64,000 bases of DNA from Semisulcospira habei (Eukaryota; Mollusca; Gastropoda; Semisulcospiridae): positions 212,356,399-212,420,398 of the forward strand of contig BTPG01000005.1 in NCBI GenBank assembly GCA_036245525.1. Direction: 5' to 3'. Both the position numbers and the translations under genes were made by a program. The notes beneath the pieces were generated by a model, which worked only from the letters and a program-made list of their open reading frames with translations, did no database searches and had not been told where the DNA came from. Below are positions 30,101 to 43,440 of the stretch, one piece after another; the first letter of the stretch is position 1, and each line of letters starts with the position of its first letter.

Positions 30101-30655
30101 TAGTAGTAGGAAAACAATGTTTCCATTGTTTAACGCCTTACCAGCAACAGAGACTTTTGAAAAAAGTGTGGCTGCGAGATCATGATTTCATTCGAGCGAA
30201 CAGTGTACCATAAGGTTTTTTGGCAAATAAAGTAAATGCTCAAGAGATGCTGCGTGTTTACGGCATGCCTCATACACTTACTTCAATCCCTTCGCTGTCC
30301 TTAGCATGTTTGGTCGAGGTAATTCCAACAGGCAATCACTTCGACCAAACAGGCTACCAAATGGTTAATATTTGGTGTAAATAAAATAATTTTATATGGC
30401 TACACGATGCCTCAAAAAGACCACGTGGTAAAAGAAGTCAATTTCGGAACCTACCGACTGAGTTGAAGAAGAAGAAGAAAGCAAAGCCACACGTTGTACT
30501 TCTGAAAGAAATCTCGTTCGCTGCGGTCGCCATGGCTTGTTCTCCTACAGGATGATCGAAACAATAATATGACGTCATTTTATCATGTGCGTTACGTTCG
30601 TGTGTCGCTTGATTTTATCATCGGCATGAAACAGTATTTGTCACGTGATCAGAGT
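30101..30655. other. Spacer without a recognised gene
   Basis: A short inverted repeat sits at about 30309-30351 (TTTGGTCGAGGT / CACTTCGACCAAA). Nothing else is recognised. Confidence 0.4.
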
Positions 30656-30736
30656 TTAACTCATTCGAGACGTGTCGCCTCCGGCTACGCGGCTTAAAGC
30701 CGCGTATCCGGAGGCGGCAAGTCTCGAATGGGTTAA
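30656..30736. repeat. TTAACTCATTCGAGACG palindrome, 81 bp
   Basis: Same family and layout as 30021-30100, with arms joined by GCTACGCGGCTTAAAGCCGCG. Confidence 0.85.
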
Positions 30737-30748
30737 ACTAACCCTCAG

Positions 30749-30749
<1 letters not shown>

Positions 30750-30824
<75 letters not shown>

Positions 30825-30862
30825 CACGCACGCACACACACGCACGCACGCACGCACATACA
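30750..30862. repeat. (CA)n microsatellite with CGCACA variants
   Basis: A run of about 72 bases of CA followed by imperfect CGCACGCACA units. Confidence 0.95.
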
Positions 30863-31264
30863 TAACCGCAGCAACAGCAGCGGCCGTGCACAGAACTGTT
30901 AATACAACACTAACAGCCACCCCACAAGTAGAAATACACGTGCTGCTCACTATTCAGGCGAGAACTCGCGACTTGGGATCATGACATCTGATGACAGGAA
31001 CACGTCTGCTGTCCGGAATTGACGAGTTCTCCGCATAACCTACTTCAAATTTATATATTGTGTTTGCTGTTCTATGATTGTGGGCCTTACGGCTGAAGCC
31101 GTAAAGGCCTAAATCACAGACCATTGCAATATAATGTAATATTAGTCTAACAGCCATCCTCTTCAACAGACATCTTCTAACGCCCGGGCAAGTGTTTAGG
31201 GTCTAACGCTTGCTGGCGCAGATTGCTGTGTTGTTCATCAGTTTGGCTTATTCCCTAGATGAAG

Positions 31265-31353
31265 GAAGTTACGGGAGTTTCCGTCTTGGGCTGGTCTGGT
31301 CGGCCGTTTAAACGGCCGATAGACCAGCCCAAGGCGGAAGCTCCTGTAACTTG
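31265..31353. repeat. Foldback hairpin centred on GGCCGTTTAAACGGCC
   Basis: GAAGTTACGGGAGTTTCCGT and TTGGGCTGGTCTGGTCGGCC are mirrored by their complements. Another hairpin lies at about 31050-31130 (GGCCTTACGGC / GCCGTAAAGGCC). No gene is seen from 30950 to 31985. Confidence 0.65.
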
Positions 31354-31499
31354 CTTGGCAATGCTTGTTTGCTGGCTCCGGTCGTTGCTATAACTGCAAT
31401 ACACAAGTTCCAGCACAATGACGGGGATCAACCAGGACACCATGTCTCTTTCAGGACAACGACAGTTCATGGAAACGAATCCAGCGTGATCTTTTAAAG

Positions 31500-31570
31500 G
31501 TAGTGTCTCATTAGCTTGTCGCCTTTCAGGCGCCAAGCTAATCAGGCACCACATTTAAGCTATAATGGTC
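31500..31570. repeat. Fragment of the GGCGCCAAGCTAATC foldback family
   Basis: AGTGTCTCATTAGCTTGTCG is mirrored by GCGCCAAGCTAATCAGGCAC. The GCGCCAAGCTA block is shared with 5096-5110 and 29828-29840. Confidence 0.45.
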
Positions 31571-31985
31571 TTCTGAATGATATTGTACGTATCGGGTCTA
31601 GAGTATTATCATTTCAGATTTTCCCATGAATTGTCATGGTCGATCTAGCTCCCACCGCAAGCGGGTAGTGCCTGCCAGGATAAATGGACTGTTGTGTATG
31701 TGTGTGCCTGAGAAACGATCTGAAAGAATAGATCCATTTGGCTCCGGAGATGAAACGTGTAAAGAAAGAAGGAAGACGAGGACCACTTGAGAACTTTGAC
31801 TTTTATATGTGAAAAATTAATCACGCCAGTTTTGGCTTAAGTGCATACATCAACAAATTAGTTGCTAAAGCAAACACACAAGCACATCCCGACACCTTCT
31901 TCAAATTCACCTGCACTCAGACCCAAAACAAGAACTAATTGCATTTATAGTTTAAAGTGTTTTCTAGTTTGCAGTAATTTCTATA

Positions 31986-32073
31986 GACCCTCTGGCTGTC
32001 GCTATCGGTTTTTGTCGCGATGGTTCCTGCACTAATCATTGCGACAAACACCAGAACCGACAGCCAAAGAGTC
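31986..32073. repeat. Foldback hairpin (GACCCTCTGGCTGTCG / CGACAGCCAAAGAGTC)
   Basis: Two arms of 33 bases with a few mismatches flank a loop of about 22 bases. Non-coding. Confidence 0.65.
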
Positions 32074-32172
32074 AACAGTAACGGGCAACAAAAGAAACAA
32101 CAAGGTACTCAGGCTGTAATGCCGGCGGTGAAGATGGTGATTATTCCCTTTTTGGATGCAGCTGGCGACATT

Positions 32173-33125
32173 GTTTACAGTACTATACACTCACTGTTTA
32201 CAGTACTACACACTCGCTGTTTACAGTACTATACACTCACTGTTTAAAGTACTACACACTCGCTGTCTACAGTACTATACACTCACTGTTTACAGTACTA
32301 CACACTCGCTGTTTACAGTACTATACACTCACTGTTTACAGTACTACACACTCGCTGTTTACAGTACTATACACTCACTGTTTATAGTACTACACACTCG
32401 CTGTTTACAGTACTATACACTCACTGTTTACAGTACTACACACTCGCTGTTTACAGTACTATACACTCACTGTTTACAGTACTACACACTCGCTGTTTAC
32501 AGTACTATACACTCACTGTTTACAGTACTACACACTCGCTGTTTACAGTATTACACACTCACTGTTTACAGTACTACACACTAGCTGTTTACAGTCTATA
32601 CACTCACTGTTTACAGTACTACACACTCGCTGTTTACAGTATTACACACTCACTGTTTACAGTACTACACACTAGCTGTTTACAGTACTATACACTCACT
32701 GTTTACAGTACTACACACTCGCTGTTTACAGTACTATAGACTCACTGCTTACAGTACTACACACTCGCTGTTTACAGTACTATACACTCACTGTTTACAG
32801 TACTACACACTCACTGTTTACAGTACTACACACTCAGTGTTTACAGTACTACACACTCAGTGTTTACAGTACTGTATACTCACTTTTTACAGTACTACAC
32901 ACTCACTGTTTACAGTACTATACATTCACTGTTTACAGTACTACACACTCAGTGTTTACAGTAATACACACTCACTGTTTCCAGTACTATACACTCACTG
33001 TTTACAGTACTACACACTCACTGTTTACAGTACTATACACGCAGTGTTTACAGTACTGCACACTCACTGTTTACAGTAATACACACTCACTGTTTACAGT
33101 AATACACACTCACTGTTTGCAATAC
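32173..33125. repeat. 23-bp minisatellite with a 46-bp higher-order unit, about 40 units
   Basis: The unit is TGTTTACAGTACTATACACT plus CAC. In the left part it alternates with a TACACACTCGC variant, giving a regular 46-bp period; from about 32790 the alternation breaks down. Open frames are artefacts. Confidence 0.95.
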
Positions 33126-33169
33126 CGTCTGCTGCACGCACAATGTTGGTGACAGGAAGTGTGAATCCA

Positions 33170-33277
33170 TTAACTCATTCGAGACGAACGGCATCCGGAT
33201 AAGCGGCTTAAGCCGGGAGTAGACATCGAGCAGGCTTAAGCCGCGTATCCGATTGACGTCCGTCTCGAATGAGTTAA
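33170..33277. repeat. TTAACTCATTCGAGACG palindrome with an enlarged centre, 108 bp
   Basis: Arms begin TTAACTCATTCGAGACGAAC and end CGTCTCGAATGAGTTAA. An additional internal pair, GGCTTAAGCC / GGCTTAAGCC, flanks GGGAGTAGACATCGAGCA. Confidence 0.8.
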
Positions 33278-34410
33278 TGGTTTGTGTCTTAGATGCACTA
33301 TTGGACGCAAAAAGAATAATAAAAGTCTAGGCATGTTTTATGTCTGTGTGCTATACACATTCATTGTTTAACACAGTATTTACTGCTCGCCACAAACAGA
33401 TATTTTGGTCGTTTGTTCCGAGATACCAATACGACTACTTTGCTGTCTATTTCTTGACATTGAAATTGTGTTTGGTTCATGTATCAGCACAAACAAAAAG
33501 CACATTATTAAAGAAAAACATATTAGTAACGCATGTTCATGTCGGCACTTGTATATCTGCTGTTCTCGTGAATATATAGATAATAAAGGTACCGAAAGAT
33601 TCAACATCCCCCCGGCTTGGGGTAAACGTAATTCTTGCAAAACTTGAAAGCGCTACGGCCAGCCAAAGGACCGAACTTCATTAACACTGGTTAGACAAAC
33701 GTTTACATCACATAAACGTCTGATGACATTCGAACGCTTTGTGAAGTAAAACTACGTGCGGGACAAACAAAACTCAACTCAGACCAGACTCAGAACATAA
33801 TAAACTTGAAGTTTGGTGACCTCGTGAAAAGCTTGGGGGTGGGGGGGGGGGTGGTGTGTGGAGGGGGGTTGGGGGGGGGGATTTAGCGTGTTCATTTCTT
33901 TTCCAGCATTAGTCACATTAGAGTTTCATCGTAACCACTTCAAAGCCAGAGGGCAATTTAAAACAAGATGGCATGAGCCATAACCCACAAAGTCCCTTCT
34001 ATATGAGAGCTGTCCTCGCTGTCAATAGTCTCTACCTTTTGTCTTTGACCTGATGTTGAATTATTGAAAAAGTCTCGGATCGCAGATCTGCCAATGCGTC
34101 AGTGAGTTCTATAAGGGACGCAGGACATACGCGTCAGTGATTTGTCAAACGTCATTTGAAATGACGTAAGCTTTAGTTTTTACGTAATTTTATTGTTTAC
34201 GTGATATAAGTTTCACTTTCACTTCATAGGTTTGAGAAAATGATGACAAAACTAGAACTGCACGGTACAATTTCAGTCTTACTATAATTTGTGTGAAAGC
34301 AGGTTGACTTTACCTAGCTACATAATATACTAAGTACACGGGTCACCTGCATGCACTTCTGAAAGCGCGTCGATGTGTGTGTGCGTGTTAGTGCGTGCAT
34401 GCGCGCGCGT
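33278..34410. other. Spacer without a recognised gene
   Basis: Only a G-rich run (about 33837-33881) stands out. The short frames here lack domain or codon evidence. Confidence 0.4.
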
Positions 34411-34494
34411 TCCAAACATCTCCAAGAGATGTGCCTGAGGATCTATTCCTCTTGGAGATGCGCGCATGTTTTGTGTGTGTGTGTGTGTGTGTGT

Positions 34495-34577
<83 letters not shown>

Positions 34578-34670
34578 GAATTGAATTGAATTGAATTGAA
34601 TTGAAACTTTATTTTCTAAGGATGAAGACAGTAGGCACGCAAGCCTTTTTACACGTCTGTCCTTAATAAC
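34411..34670 (-). repeat. Hairpin, (GT)n, (GA)n and (AATTG)n; probable LINE 3' end
   Basis: A hairpin of the 3596-3673 family (34411-34460) is followed by GT repeats, (GA)n at about 34496-34574 and (AATTG)n at about 34575-34601. On the minus strand this reads CCTTAGAAAATAAAGTTTC, then (AATTC)n, then (CT)n, which is the same ending as the CR1-like LINEs at 35330, 43290, 48640 and 49545. The LINE body beyond about 34670 is not recognisable. Confidence 0.5.
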
Positions 34671-34799
34671 ATTTTAAATAAATATAACAGCAGAAAAGAT
34701 AACATGACAAATAAATAAACATAAAAAGAAGAGAGGATAATAATAATAATAAAATAGTAATAATAATAATAATAAACAGAAATATTTCGCGCGCGCGCG

Positions 34800-34840
34800 C
34801 ACTTACACACGCACACACACACACACACATACACACACAA

Positions 34841-34903
<63 letters not shown>
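34800..34903. repeat. (CA)n microsatellite
   Basis: CA/ATACACA repeats of about 100 bases. The following 34904-35220 shows no gene. Confidence 0.95.
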
Positions 34904-34904
<1 letters not shown>

Positions 34905-35218
34905 TCAGTCAGATGTAAGGCAGCACAAGGGTAACGCATGGTGCCTATTACTCAAGTGATGCGTTACAATCACGCACGCACCCATACACACAGACGCACA
35001 CATACTCACGCATGTGCATACATTACATGTAAATAAACCTAAAAGTAATCATAGATTATATGAAAGAATATTAACTCTAAGATTTCAACTAAAAACTGAA
35101 TGAGTAAAGTTAAAACTTCAAAAGTAAACTATTGAACACTAAACATCAACTGTAACTATTGATGAATTACAAATATCATACATACACACACACAGACACA
35201 TACTGACATACGGCGGCT

Positions 35219-35331
<113 letters not shown>

Positions 35332-35539
35332 ATGACTATGACAATGACAATGATTCTTTATTTTACAACGGTGAAAGTTTTGGCTGGCACAACCATTTTT
35401 CGAACTTGCCGTTGCTAATCTACAAATAATGCACAAAGTGTGAAAATATTATATGACAAAAAAAAATAGAAAAAAAAAGAAGAAGAAGAATAAATGATAT
35501 AAAAACAAAACAAAACCAGCAACAACAACAACAAGAAAA

Positions 35540-35543
35540 ACGT

Positions 35544-35617
<74 letters not shown>
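35540..35617. repeat. (CA)n microsatellite in the LINE-d 3' UTR
   Basis: About 78 bases of CA. LINE-a has (GT)n at the same 3' UTR position (42943-43014) on its sense strand, so the tract belongs to the LINE itself. Confidence 0.9.
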
Positions 35618-35619
<2 letters not shown>

Positions 35620-35647
35620 TTAGTATTATAGGGTCGCAGTGAAAGTA

Positions 35648-38600
35648 TTAAGATAATGACGTGAGGTAATTGAAAATACTGGCTCTAAAATACGAAAGGG
35701 TTGTTGCTGTTGTAACTTTCCTAGGCAAATTGTTCCACAGGCTATAGCCTGAGAACGCTAAACTTGTCTTGTAGAGATCGATTCTAGGTCGTGGTACAAT
35801 AATGAATTGTACAACAAACCAAGGGGAATTACTTAGCGCTGGACAACAGTTAGATCCCCTGCCCCCGCCTATCAGGCACCCAATCGCTAGTCCACAGAGA
35901 AATACGCAGGTATAGAATAAGACGATCATTTGCATCTTCAAATAAGATGCATCAGGTCTCTTATATAACCCATGTCTTTCTCCGGAACTTAGGAAGTAGG
36001 CAGGGGAAACATACATACACAAACACGAAGGTGCATTACTTCAAAGATTACGAAGATGCAAATGATCGTCTTATTCTATACCTGCGTATTTCTCTGTGGG
36101 CTGGCGATTGGGTGCCTGATAGGCGGGGGCAGGGGATCTAACTGTTGTCCAGCGCTGAGTAATTCCCCTTGGTTTGTTGTACAATTCTGCCAGCGCTAGC
36201 CTCACCTATCTGGTTTGTGAGTATCACAATAATGAATTGCCTTGATCTTGAGTACGTTGGTGATGGAAAGGAAAATAGTTTCTTAATATAATCAGGCATT
36301 TTGCTATTCAATGTTTTGAACATAATTATTCCCTTATTGTACATTAAGTGATTTTTCAGGGGAAGAATCTCCAAGGTTTTCAGTTTATTATCGGTAGTTG
36401 AGTTAGGATCAGGTAGGATAAGTTTTGCGGCTCTACGATGAAGAGAGTTCAGTCTCTTCAATTGGACCTCGCTTGCTCCATCCCACACTGTAGAAGCATA
36501 GTCGATATGTGACCTGATGTGGGCGTTAAAGAACAGTTTACGTGTTTCTACATCAGTGATATATTTTAATTTGGCTAAAATGTAAAGTTTCTTTGATATT
36601 ATGTTGCATATGTTAGTAATATGACACTGCCATTTAAACTGGTTATCTACAGTAACACCGAGAAGACGATGTTCTGTTACTTGACTGATGGGTTTTCCTT
36701 GAAGAGACAAGCTGAGTGAGAGAGAGCCTAGCTGGTGCTTTTGACGGGTACTTAATACCATACATTCAGTCTTCGCTGGGTTTAGGATCATGGAGTTGTT
36801 ACTACACCAGCTGTCAATGTCTTGTAGTGCGCTTTGTAGGCGTGTATCAATAATAGATAAATCCTCGTCGGGCATGTGTATTGCAGCATCATCCGCGAAC
36901 ATATCGCATGAAACATTATGATCGTTAATTGTGAGCGGAAGGTCGTTAATGAACAAACAAAATAAAAGAGGGCCCAAAATAGAGCCCTGGGGCACGCCAT
37001 GCTTGACTAAGCGGTGATTAGAATATGTACCATTAAGAAGGACTTTTTGTCTTCTGTCATCCAAGTAGGATTTGAAGAACGTGGCAGCGCTGTTGGTGTA
37101 CAACGAAATTTTCTATATCAATATATCATAGTTTACTAAATCAAAAGCTTTACGGAAGTCTAAAATGACTACACCTGTTAGTTTGGATTCATTGATAGAT
37201 GCTAACCAGGTGTCTGTCATCCTAATCAGCGCGGTATGGCAGGAATGGTTTGGTCTGAAACCTGACTGCAATGGATGGATAAGATTTAGGTTTTCTAAAT
37301 ATTTAGATAGATGTTTATGAATATGCCTCTCTAAAGGCTTTGACAAAACTGGTAGTAATGAAATGGGACGAAAAGTATTAATTTCACTTAGATCTTTTGA
37401 TTTTGGTAGTGGGATTACTTTTGCATCTTTAAATACATCCGGAAAACAGTTTTGTTTTATACAGAGATTGTAGATGTACGTGAGACTCTCAACGATATAT
37501 GGGAGAGATGTCTTGAGTATTTTTGAGCTGATCTCATCAGGCCCGGATGACTTTTTATTTTCCATCGAGGTAATTAATCTGCCCACTTCATGAACCGCTA
37601 TAGGCAGTATGATGAAAGGTTCGTTGTTTTTATTTTTCTGGTTACAGTAGTCTAGTAATTTGTCTGGACAAATATACTCATGTGAGTTATTTCCCAGTGG
37701 CATTAGTGATTCCGCCACAGAGACAAAATGGTCGTTAAAACTGTTTGCAGTGAGGTGGGGTGGTAAAGACGCACTGCTTTTATTTGTACCTTTGGTTACT
37801 AAATTTATGGCACGCCATACAGTGGAGGAGTCTTTACTTTGCTTAACTACCTTACTGAAGAGAGATTTTCTTGCTTCTAAAACCATTGATTTTACGCGAT
37901 TACGCTGTGTTTTGTATTCAACAAAACGCTTCGTTTTTTTTAGCTCGTCCCTGTGTTCCATAGCCTCTATCAGATCCGCAGTTAGCCAGGGTGGTAAGGC
38001 GGCGTACTTAACTCTCTTTTGCTTCAGGGGCGCGTGTTTATTCAGCACACCGAGAAAGACGCGGTACCAGGTGTCCAATGCTTTGTTTGGGTCACTATCG
38101 TTATAAACGTCCGTGAACTGTGCTCTATCTAAATCAGTCAAAAAGGCAATTTCATTAAAGTTTTTAAATGATCTATAAGTGATGCACGTGTGACCTTGCT
38201 TTTTCATTTTTGGAAGTTTTGACAGCCATATGCATCTAACTGGATAGTGGTCGCTGACACTCAGACTATCAACTTGAGTGTTGCTAACTGCGAGAGGTTT
38301 GTTGGTATAGATATGGTCTATAATTGTGGCTGATGTTGGCGTAACTCTCGTGGGGGATGTCACCATTTGTTGGAGACCGACTAAGGTAGTAGTACACTCC
38401 CATGATGGATGAGGTTTCAGAAAGTCAATATTAAAATCTCCAAGAAGCAGAACATCTTTGGTCTGAATGTCTGTTTTATCGATCATGTGTAAAAAGCTAT
38501 CGTACCACTCAAAGGTGGCTGCAGGGTTTCGATACAGAAACCCGACAAGTAAAGGAGGGGATTTAGAGTGTTTGATTTCTACCCAAATACATTCTACATC

Positions 38601-38894
38601 ATCCGTTTCTAGGTCTTGTCTCCTGCGGGTTATATGTAGAATTGATTGATGGCTGTATACCGCTACACCTGTCTCACCCTGGACTGACGGATCTCTCCTA
38701 ATAATAGAATAATTTGGGATGGTGATGGCTTCATTACTGATGTGGGAGGCCAACCGAGTTTCGGTTAAACCCATTAGGTGAAAATAGTCGGGGGAATTAA
38801 CATAAACACAGACATCTTGAACTTTGTTTGCTAGGTGGTAGACATTGAGCTGACCGATACGGAATCTTTGTCCTTTTTTCGATGGTCCGCGCAT
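35648..38894 (-). pseudogene. LINE ORF2: endonuclease plus reverse transcriptase, one stop and one insertion
   Basis: The N-terminal APE endonuclease domain has RIGQLNVYHLANK, LTETRLAS, LLLGDFNIDFLKP and SLSVSDHYPVRC (catalytic Asp-His). RT motifs follow: KVIPLPKSKD, FRPISLLPVLSKPLERHIHK, LQSGFRPNHSCHTALI, VVILDFRKAFDLV, HGVPQGSILGPLLF and MFADDAAI, then HIDYASTVWDG and LNSLHRRAAKLIL. A TAG near 37111 and loss of about 25 codons, relative to the copy at 45275, follow KAFDLVNYDILI; the frame is the same on both sides. The last 55 codons lie beyond a foldback insertion. The copy is inactive but young. Confidence 0.9.
35810..36239. mobile_element. Foldback element inserted in LINE-d, 14-bp target duplication
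   Basis: ACAATAATGAATTG occurs at 35796-35809 and 36226-36239. Inside, long inverted arms (about 35808-35950 and 36045-36188) begin AATTGTACAACAAACC and include GGGGAATTACTTAGCGCTGG and GGATCCCCTGCCCCCGCCTA-like sequence; an extra 38 bases lie on one side. The same ORF region is uninterrupted in LINE-a (42660-42700), which shows that this is an insertion. Confidence 0.75.
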
Positions 38895-39139
38895 GGCTTT
38901 ACAATGTTTAAAGAACCAGGTAACAAAATATCAACACAAAGTACCAAAGCAAAAACTAGAAAACGAATACACATACAAGTAAATATCTACAGGGAAAAAA
39001 ACCACACAACTAAAATGAAGTTAAATCAGGTGTCGGTAAGTAAACTGAACGGTTAACTTCAAGAACCGTGTGATGTAGCACCCCCGAAATAAAAATGGAA
39101 GTGAAAGTATAGTGACTACAAGTACGAAATCTAAGAAAC

Positions 39140-39278
<139 letters not shown>

Positions 39279-39439
39279 CGCGCGCGATAAAAATGACGTC
39301 ATAAATCAGAGTATTATGTCAGTGTCTGCGTGGTGACGGAGTTGCCTTTTTTACGTCACTGCCATTGTCTGACTTTCTCTAAAAGTAAAGATTTTTAGTG
39401 TTTTAATTCTTTTCTGAAAAGAATTAACTTTTATTAAAG

Positions 39440-39795
39440 AAATTGAAAGGATACAAAGCTGGCTAACGAACTCATCCAATGTCTTTCTCCAAACTAGCTA
39501 TTTGCAAAAGTTTAAGTAAATATGTCAAAAATTACGGACTCTAATCTAGATTAACCGTCTTCCTATAAACGGTTGTTGTGGCTCTCTTAGCCACCCACTT
39601 AAGAAAGTATTTCGCCAAGTTTCAAGCTTGTGTGTACAGAAATATCGGAGATTCTCTTGTTTACATACATACGCACGCACATACACGCACATGCATACGC
39701 ACATACGGTGCTTCAGGCCAAATGTACGTTCAGCAGCGAGGTTAGCGTAACTAGACATGACGTGATTTTTATCTTGTTACTTCAATTGTTAGAGG
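39440..39795. repeat. Dispersed repeat, copy 1 (related to 49960-50425)
   Basis: Shares GCTGGCTAACGAACTCATCC / GCTGGTTAACGAACTCATTC, AAAATTACGGACTC, TTCAAGCTTGT, CATACGCACGCAC and TAGACATGACGTGATTTTTATC with the second copy, in the same order and orientation. Confidence 0.65.
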
Positions 39796-40029
39796 TTTAG
39801 CCTACCCGCCTTTGACATCATGGACATGCTAATAAATTCGCCCATCCGCGACCCATCCTAAAAAAGTCCCTTCTATAAATAGAAGGAACTTAACAAACAA
39901 CAACTAAAAGATGAAAATTTTATCCCAAAGTCTACCGTTTTGTTTGGAGCTCACATGCGTTTATCTTTTAGGAACATTCAGGGTTGTTCATATTTTTAGC
40001 TTATTATGCTGATCCTTTTCTCTCCTCTC

Positions 40030-40250
40030 TAAGCCAACCTCTGATCAACACACACGTCGGCGCACACAAATAAAGACGGAAGCACGGCGCTTCCTGCCAT
40101 TAGTAAGCTCTGTGGGCTCGTGTAGCGACAGAAATCCATCTCCTTCTACTCTAACCCACCCTCTGATCCATACACACTGGCACACAGAAATAAAGACGGA
40201 CACACGGCGATTCCCGCCATTCGTAAGCTCTGTGGTCTGGCATAGCTTAG
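40030..40250. repeat. Tandem duplication of about 112 bp
   Basis: 40034-40126 and 40146-40247 share CCTCTGATC, AAATAAAGACGGA, CACGGCG, CCATT.GTAAGCTCTGTGG. No gene is seen from 39796 to 42058 other than low-scoring frames. Confidence 0.7.
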
Positions 40251-40394
40251 CTATTCTGAAGAAGAATAAACGCACGAGCAGCGAAATGACGTCACTTCAA
40301 GCTTCACGCCATGGCATGATTAGTCCCACGACGCTGTGTTCATATTGACGACTCGATGTTATACGTCACTTATCGCAGTACTAACATTTGACGT

Positions 40395-40770
40395 GTCAGA
40401 GAATCAACTTTGCAATTTTCTTGCTGATTTTAACGCATAGGGCTTACAGGTCACAGTTTGACTTAATTCTACCCCAGGTCAGGGACAAACAGCAGGCTTA
40501 TGCAAACACTGTTATGAAAAATCATGCTGGTATTAATGAGAAGATAGTTTTTTTCGTTAAAGAAAAATTATAGTTCTGTTATCTGTTTTACAAATGACTC
40601 CTAAAATGTCGTGCAGCACATTGTCTGATTTTCACACCTAGGACTTACAGTCACAATGGAGCTAATCGTATCCGACAGCCGAGACAAACTGTAGGCTTAT
40701 GGAAATACCGTATACAAAAAAAATCATGCAATTATTAATGGGAAGATTGTTGTTTTTTTTAAATAAAAGA
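40395..40770. repeat. Diverged tandem duplication of about 215 bp
   Basis: Both halves share TTGCTGATTTT/TTGTCTGATTTT, GGGCTTACAGGTCAC/GGACTTACAGTCAC, GACAAAC.G.AGGCTTATG, AAAATCATGC and ATTAATGAGAAGAT/ATTAATGGGAAGAT. Non-coding. Confidence 0.6.
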
Positions 40771-42054
40771 ACATTCAATTGTTTTAAGATTAACCCATAT
40801 AATTTGTGAAATTAATTCCAACACCTGAAAATATGTTTTTGAAAAAAATAATTAATTATCACTCAAAACGTTTTAGAGGAACTGTCACGACCTCCGCTTC
40901 CGGAGCGTGAACTATGAGTGCTACCACTCGAATACAAACATCCAACCTAACACGAACACCAGAGGAACAATTACGACAACATTTATTACATATAAAAATA
41001 ACAATAATCCAAAATATCCTCACTCAATCCTAACCCCACACTCACGCATCGCATTCACACGCACATCCACACTCCTCAGCATGAATATCCAACATACATA
41101 ATACAAAATAACATTAAATATCTAATAAAATAAATATCCTTAATAAAATACAAATGAAAATTGAGAAAACAAAATTAATATAATTTACAAGTTACTGGAT
41201 CTCCTTGGCGGGAGCACAAATGACAAGCTCAGATTAAATTAATGCGTTCGCTTCCGCGATAAATTCCCTCATAGCACACGGCTCCTTTTGAATAAGTAGA
41301 ATACACAATATTTCTGTCATTACGACAAAGTTCCTATCATAATAATGTCACCACGCGGAAATAAAATTAGTCTCACAACGTTCTTTTACCAGTTTACAAA
41401 TGGACAAGACTTTACTTAAAGTAAGTTAGTAAATACTAAATGGGATGACCCGACCTGGGCTAAACGCGGTGTCTGCCACGACGCTCGCGACAGCGCTCAG
41501 GTACGGCGTCGTAATCCCACGGGGAGTGACACAGCCAGCCTCCACTCTCAAAATCGTACCACGCAGCCCTTCCGCACAGCAACGGCGGCGGACTAATCCA
41601 CTTAGTTCTTTAGATGCACTAAAATAAGGGTGCAAAAATACACATATGAATAACTAACAACAGAAGAAAGGTAATCACCTCACCCTTCCCACAACTGTAA
41701 TTGCCGTCTTTTATATTCCTTTACCTCTCTCTAAATTCAAACTCGACAAAAACGCATATTTACACATTACCATATAACTCACTCCCGAATTTACCCTCCG
41801 ACACTAAATGTTACCAAATAAAATAAATGGCATTTATTTCTACGCTCTTACACTTGCCCCCCAATATTCACTAACTAAACTAATAATAATAACAGAACAA
41901 GCAAACACAGACACACACCCCCCCAAACCCCCCGAGCATATGGCCACGAGAGAATTGTTGGGTGTACTTACTGTCATCCGTAAAGACACCCCGGGTGGGA
42001 CGGAGACAAACAAACAAGACAAGCCAGGGGTTCAGTCATCGCAGTTTCTCTCTC

Positions 42055-42837
<783 letters not shown>

Positions 42838-42940
42838 GATTTTCACAGCAACCTGCAATTGCAGTGTACGATTTTCCCCTTTCTAACTCTTCAATTCAGT
42901 TATATCTTCAGTTAATACAAGATGCTAATGCTGCATGTAT

Positions 42941-42942
<2 letters not shown>

Positions 42943-43014
<72 letters not shown>
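42943..43014. repeat. (GT)n microsatellite in the LINE-a 3' UTR
   Basis: About 72 bases of GT; it matches the (CA)n at the same position of the minus-strand LINE-d. Confidence 0.95.
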
Positions 43015-43018
<4 letters not shown>

Positions 43019-43289
43019 GTGCTTGTGCTTGTGTTTATGAATGTATGTATGAAGATTTATACCTTTATAATTGTGTGTATGTGTGAGATTTGTTATGTTT
43101 ATTTCCACATTTTAATGATTTCTTTTTTAAAAACTTTATATTTCAATTTTTATTAGTTATATATTTAATTTTTCCCAATTTAATGATAGTATTTTTGTGA
43201 TTTGTGCATTATATGTAAAGTAGATTAGCAACGGCAAGTTTGAAAAATGGTTTCACCAAAACTTTCACCGTTGTAAAATAAAGAATCAT

Positions 43290-43436
<147 letters not shown>

Positions 43437-43440
43437 AAAC

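Noticed and set aside
32173..33125. CRISPR-like array of regularly spaced repeats.
   Set aside because: The 23-bp units are contiguous with no unique spacers, and the DNA is eukaryotic.
32156..33152. Long frames of the YSTIHSLFTVL type.
   Set aside because: The 23-bp minisatellite lacks stops in some frames by chance.
40880..41830. Possible solo LTR beginning TGTCACGACC.
   Set aside because: No matching second end, target duplication or related copy was found in the window.
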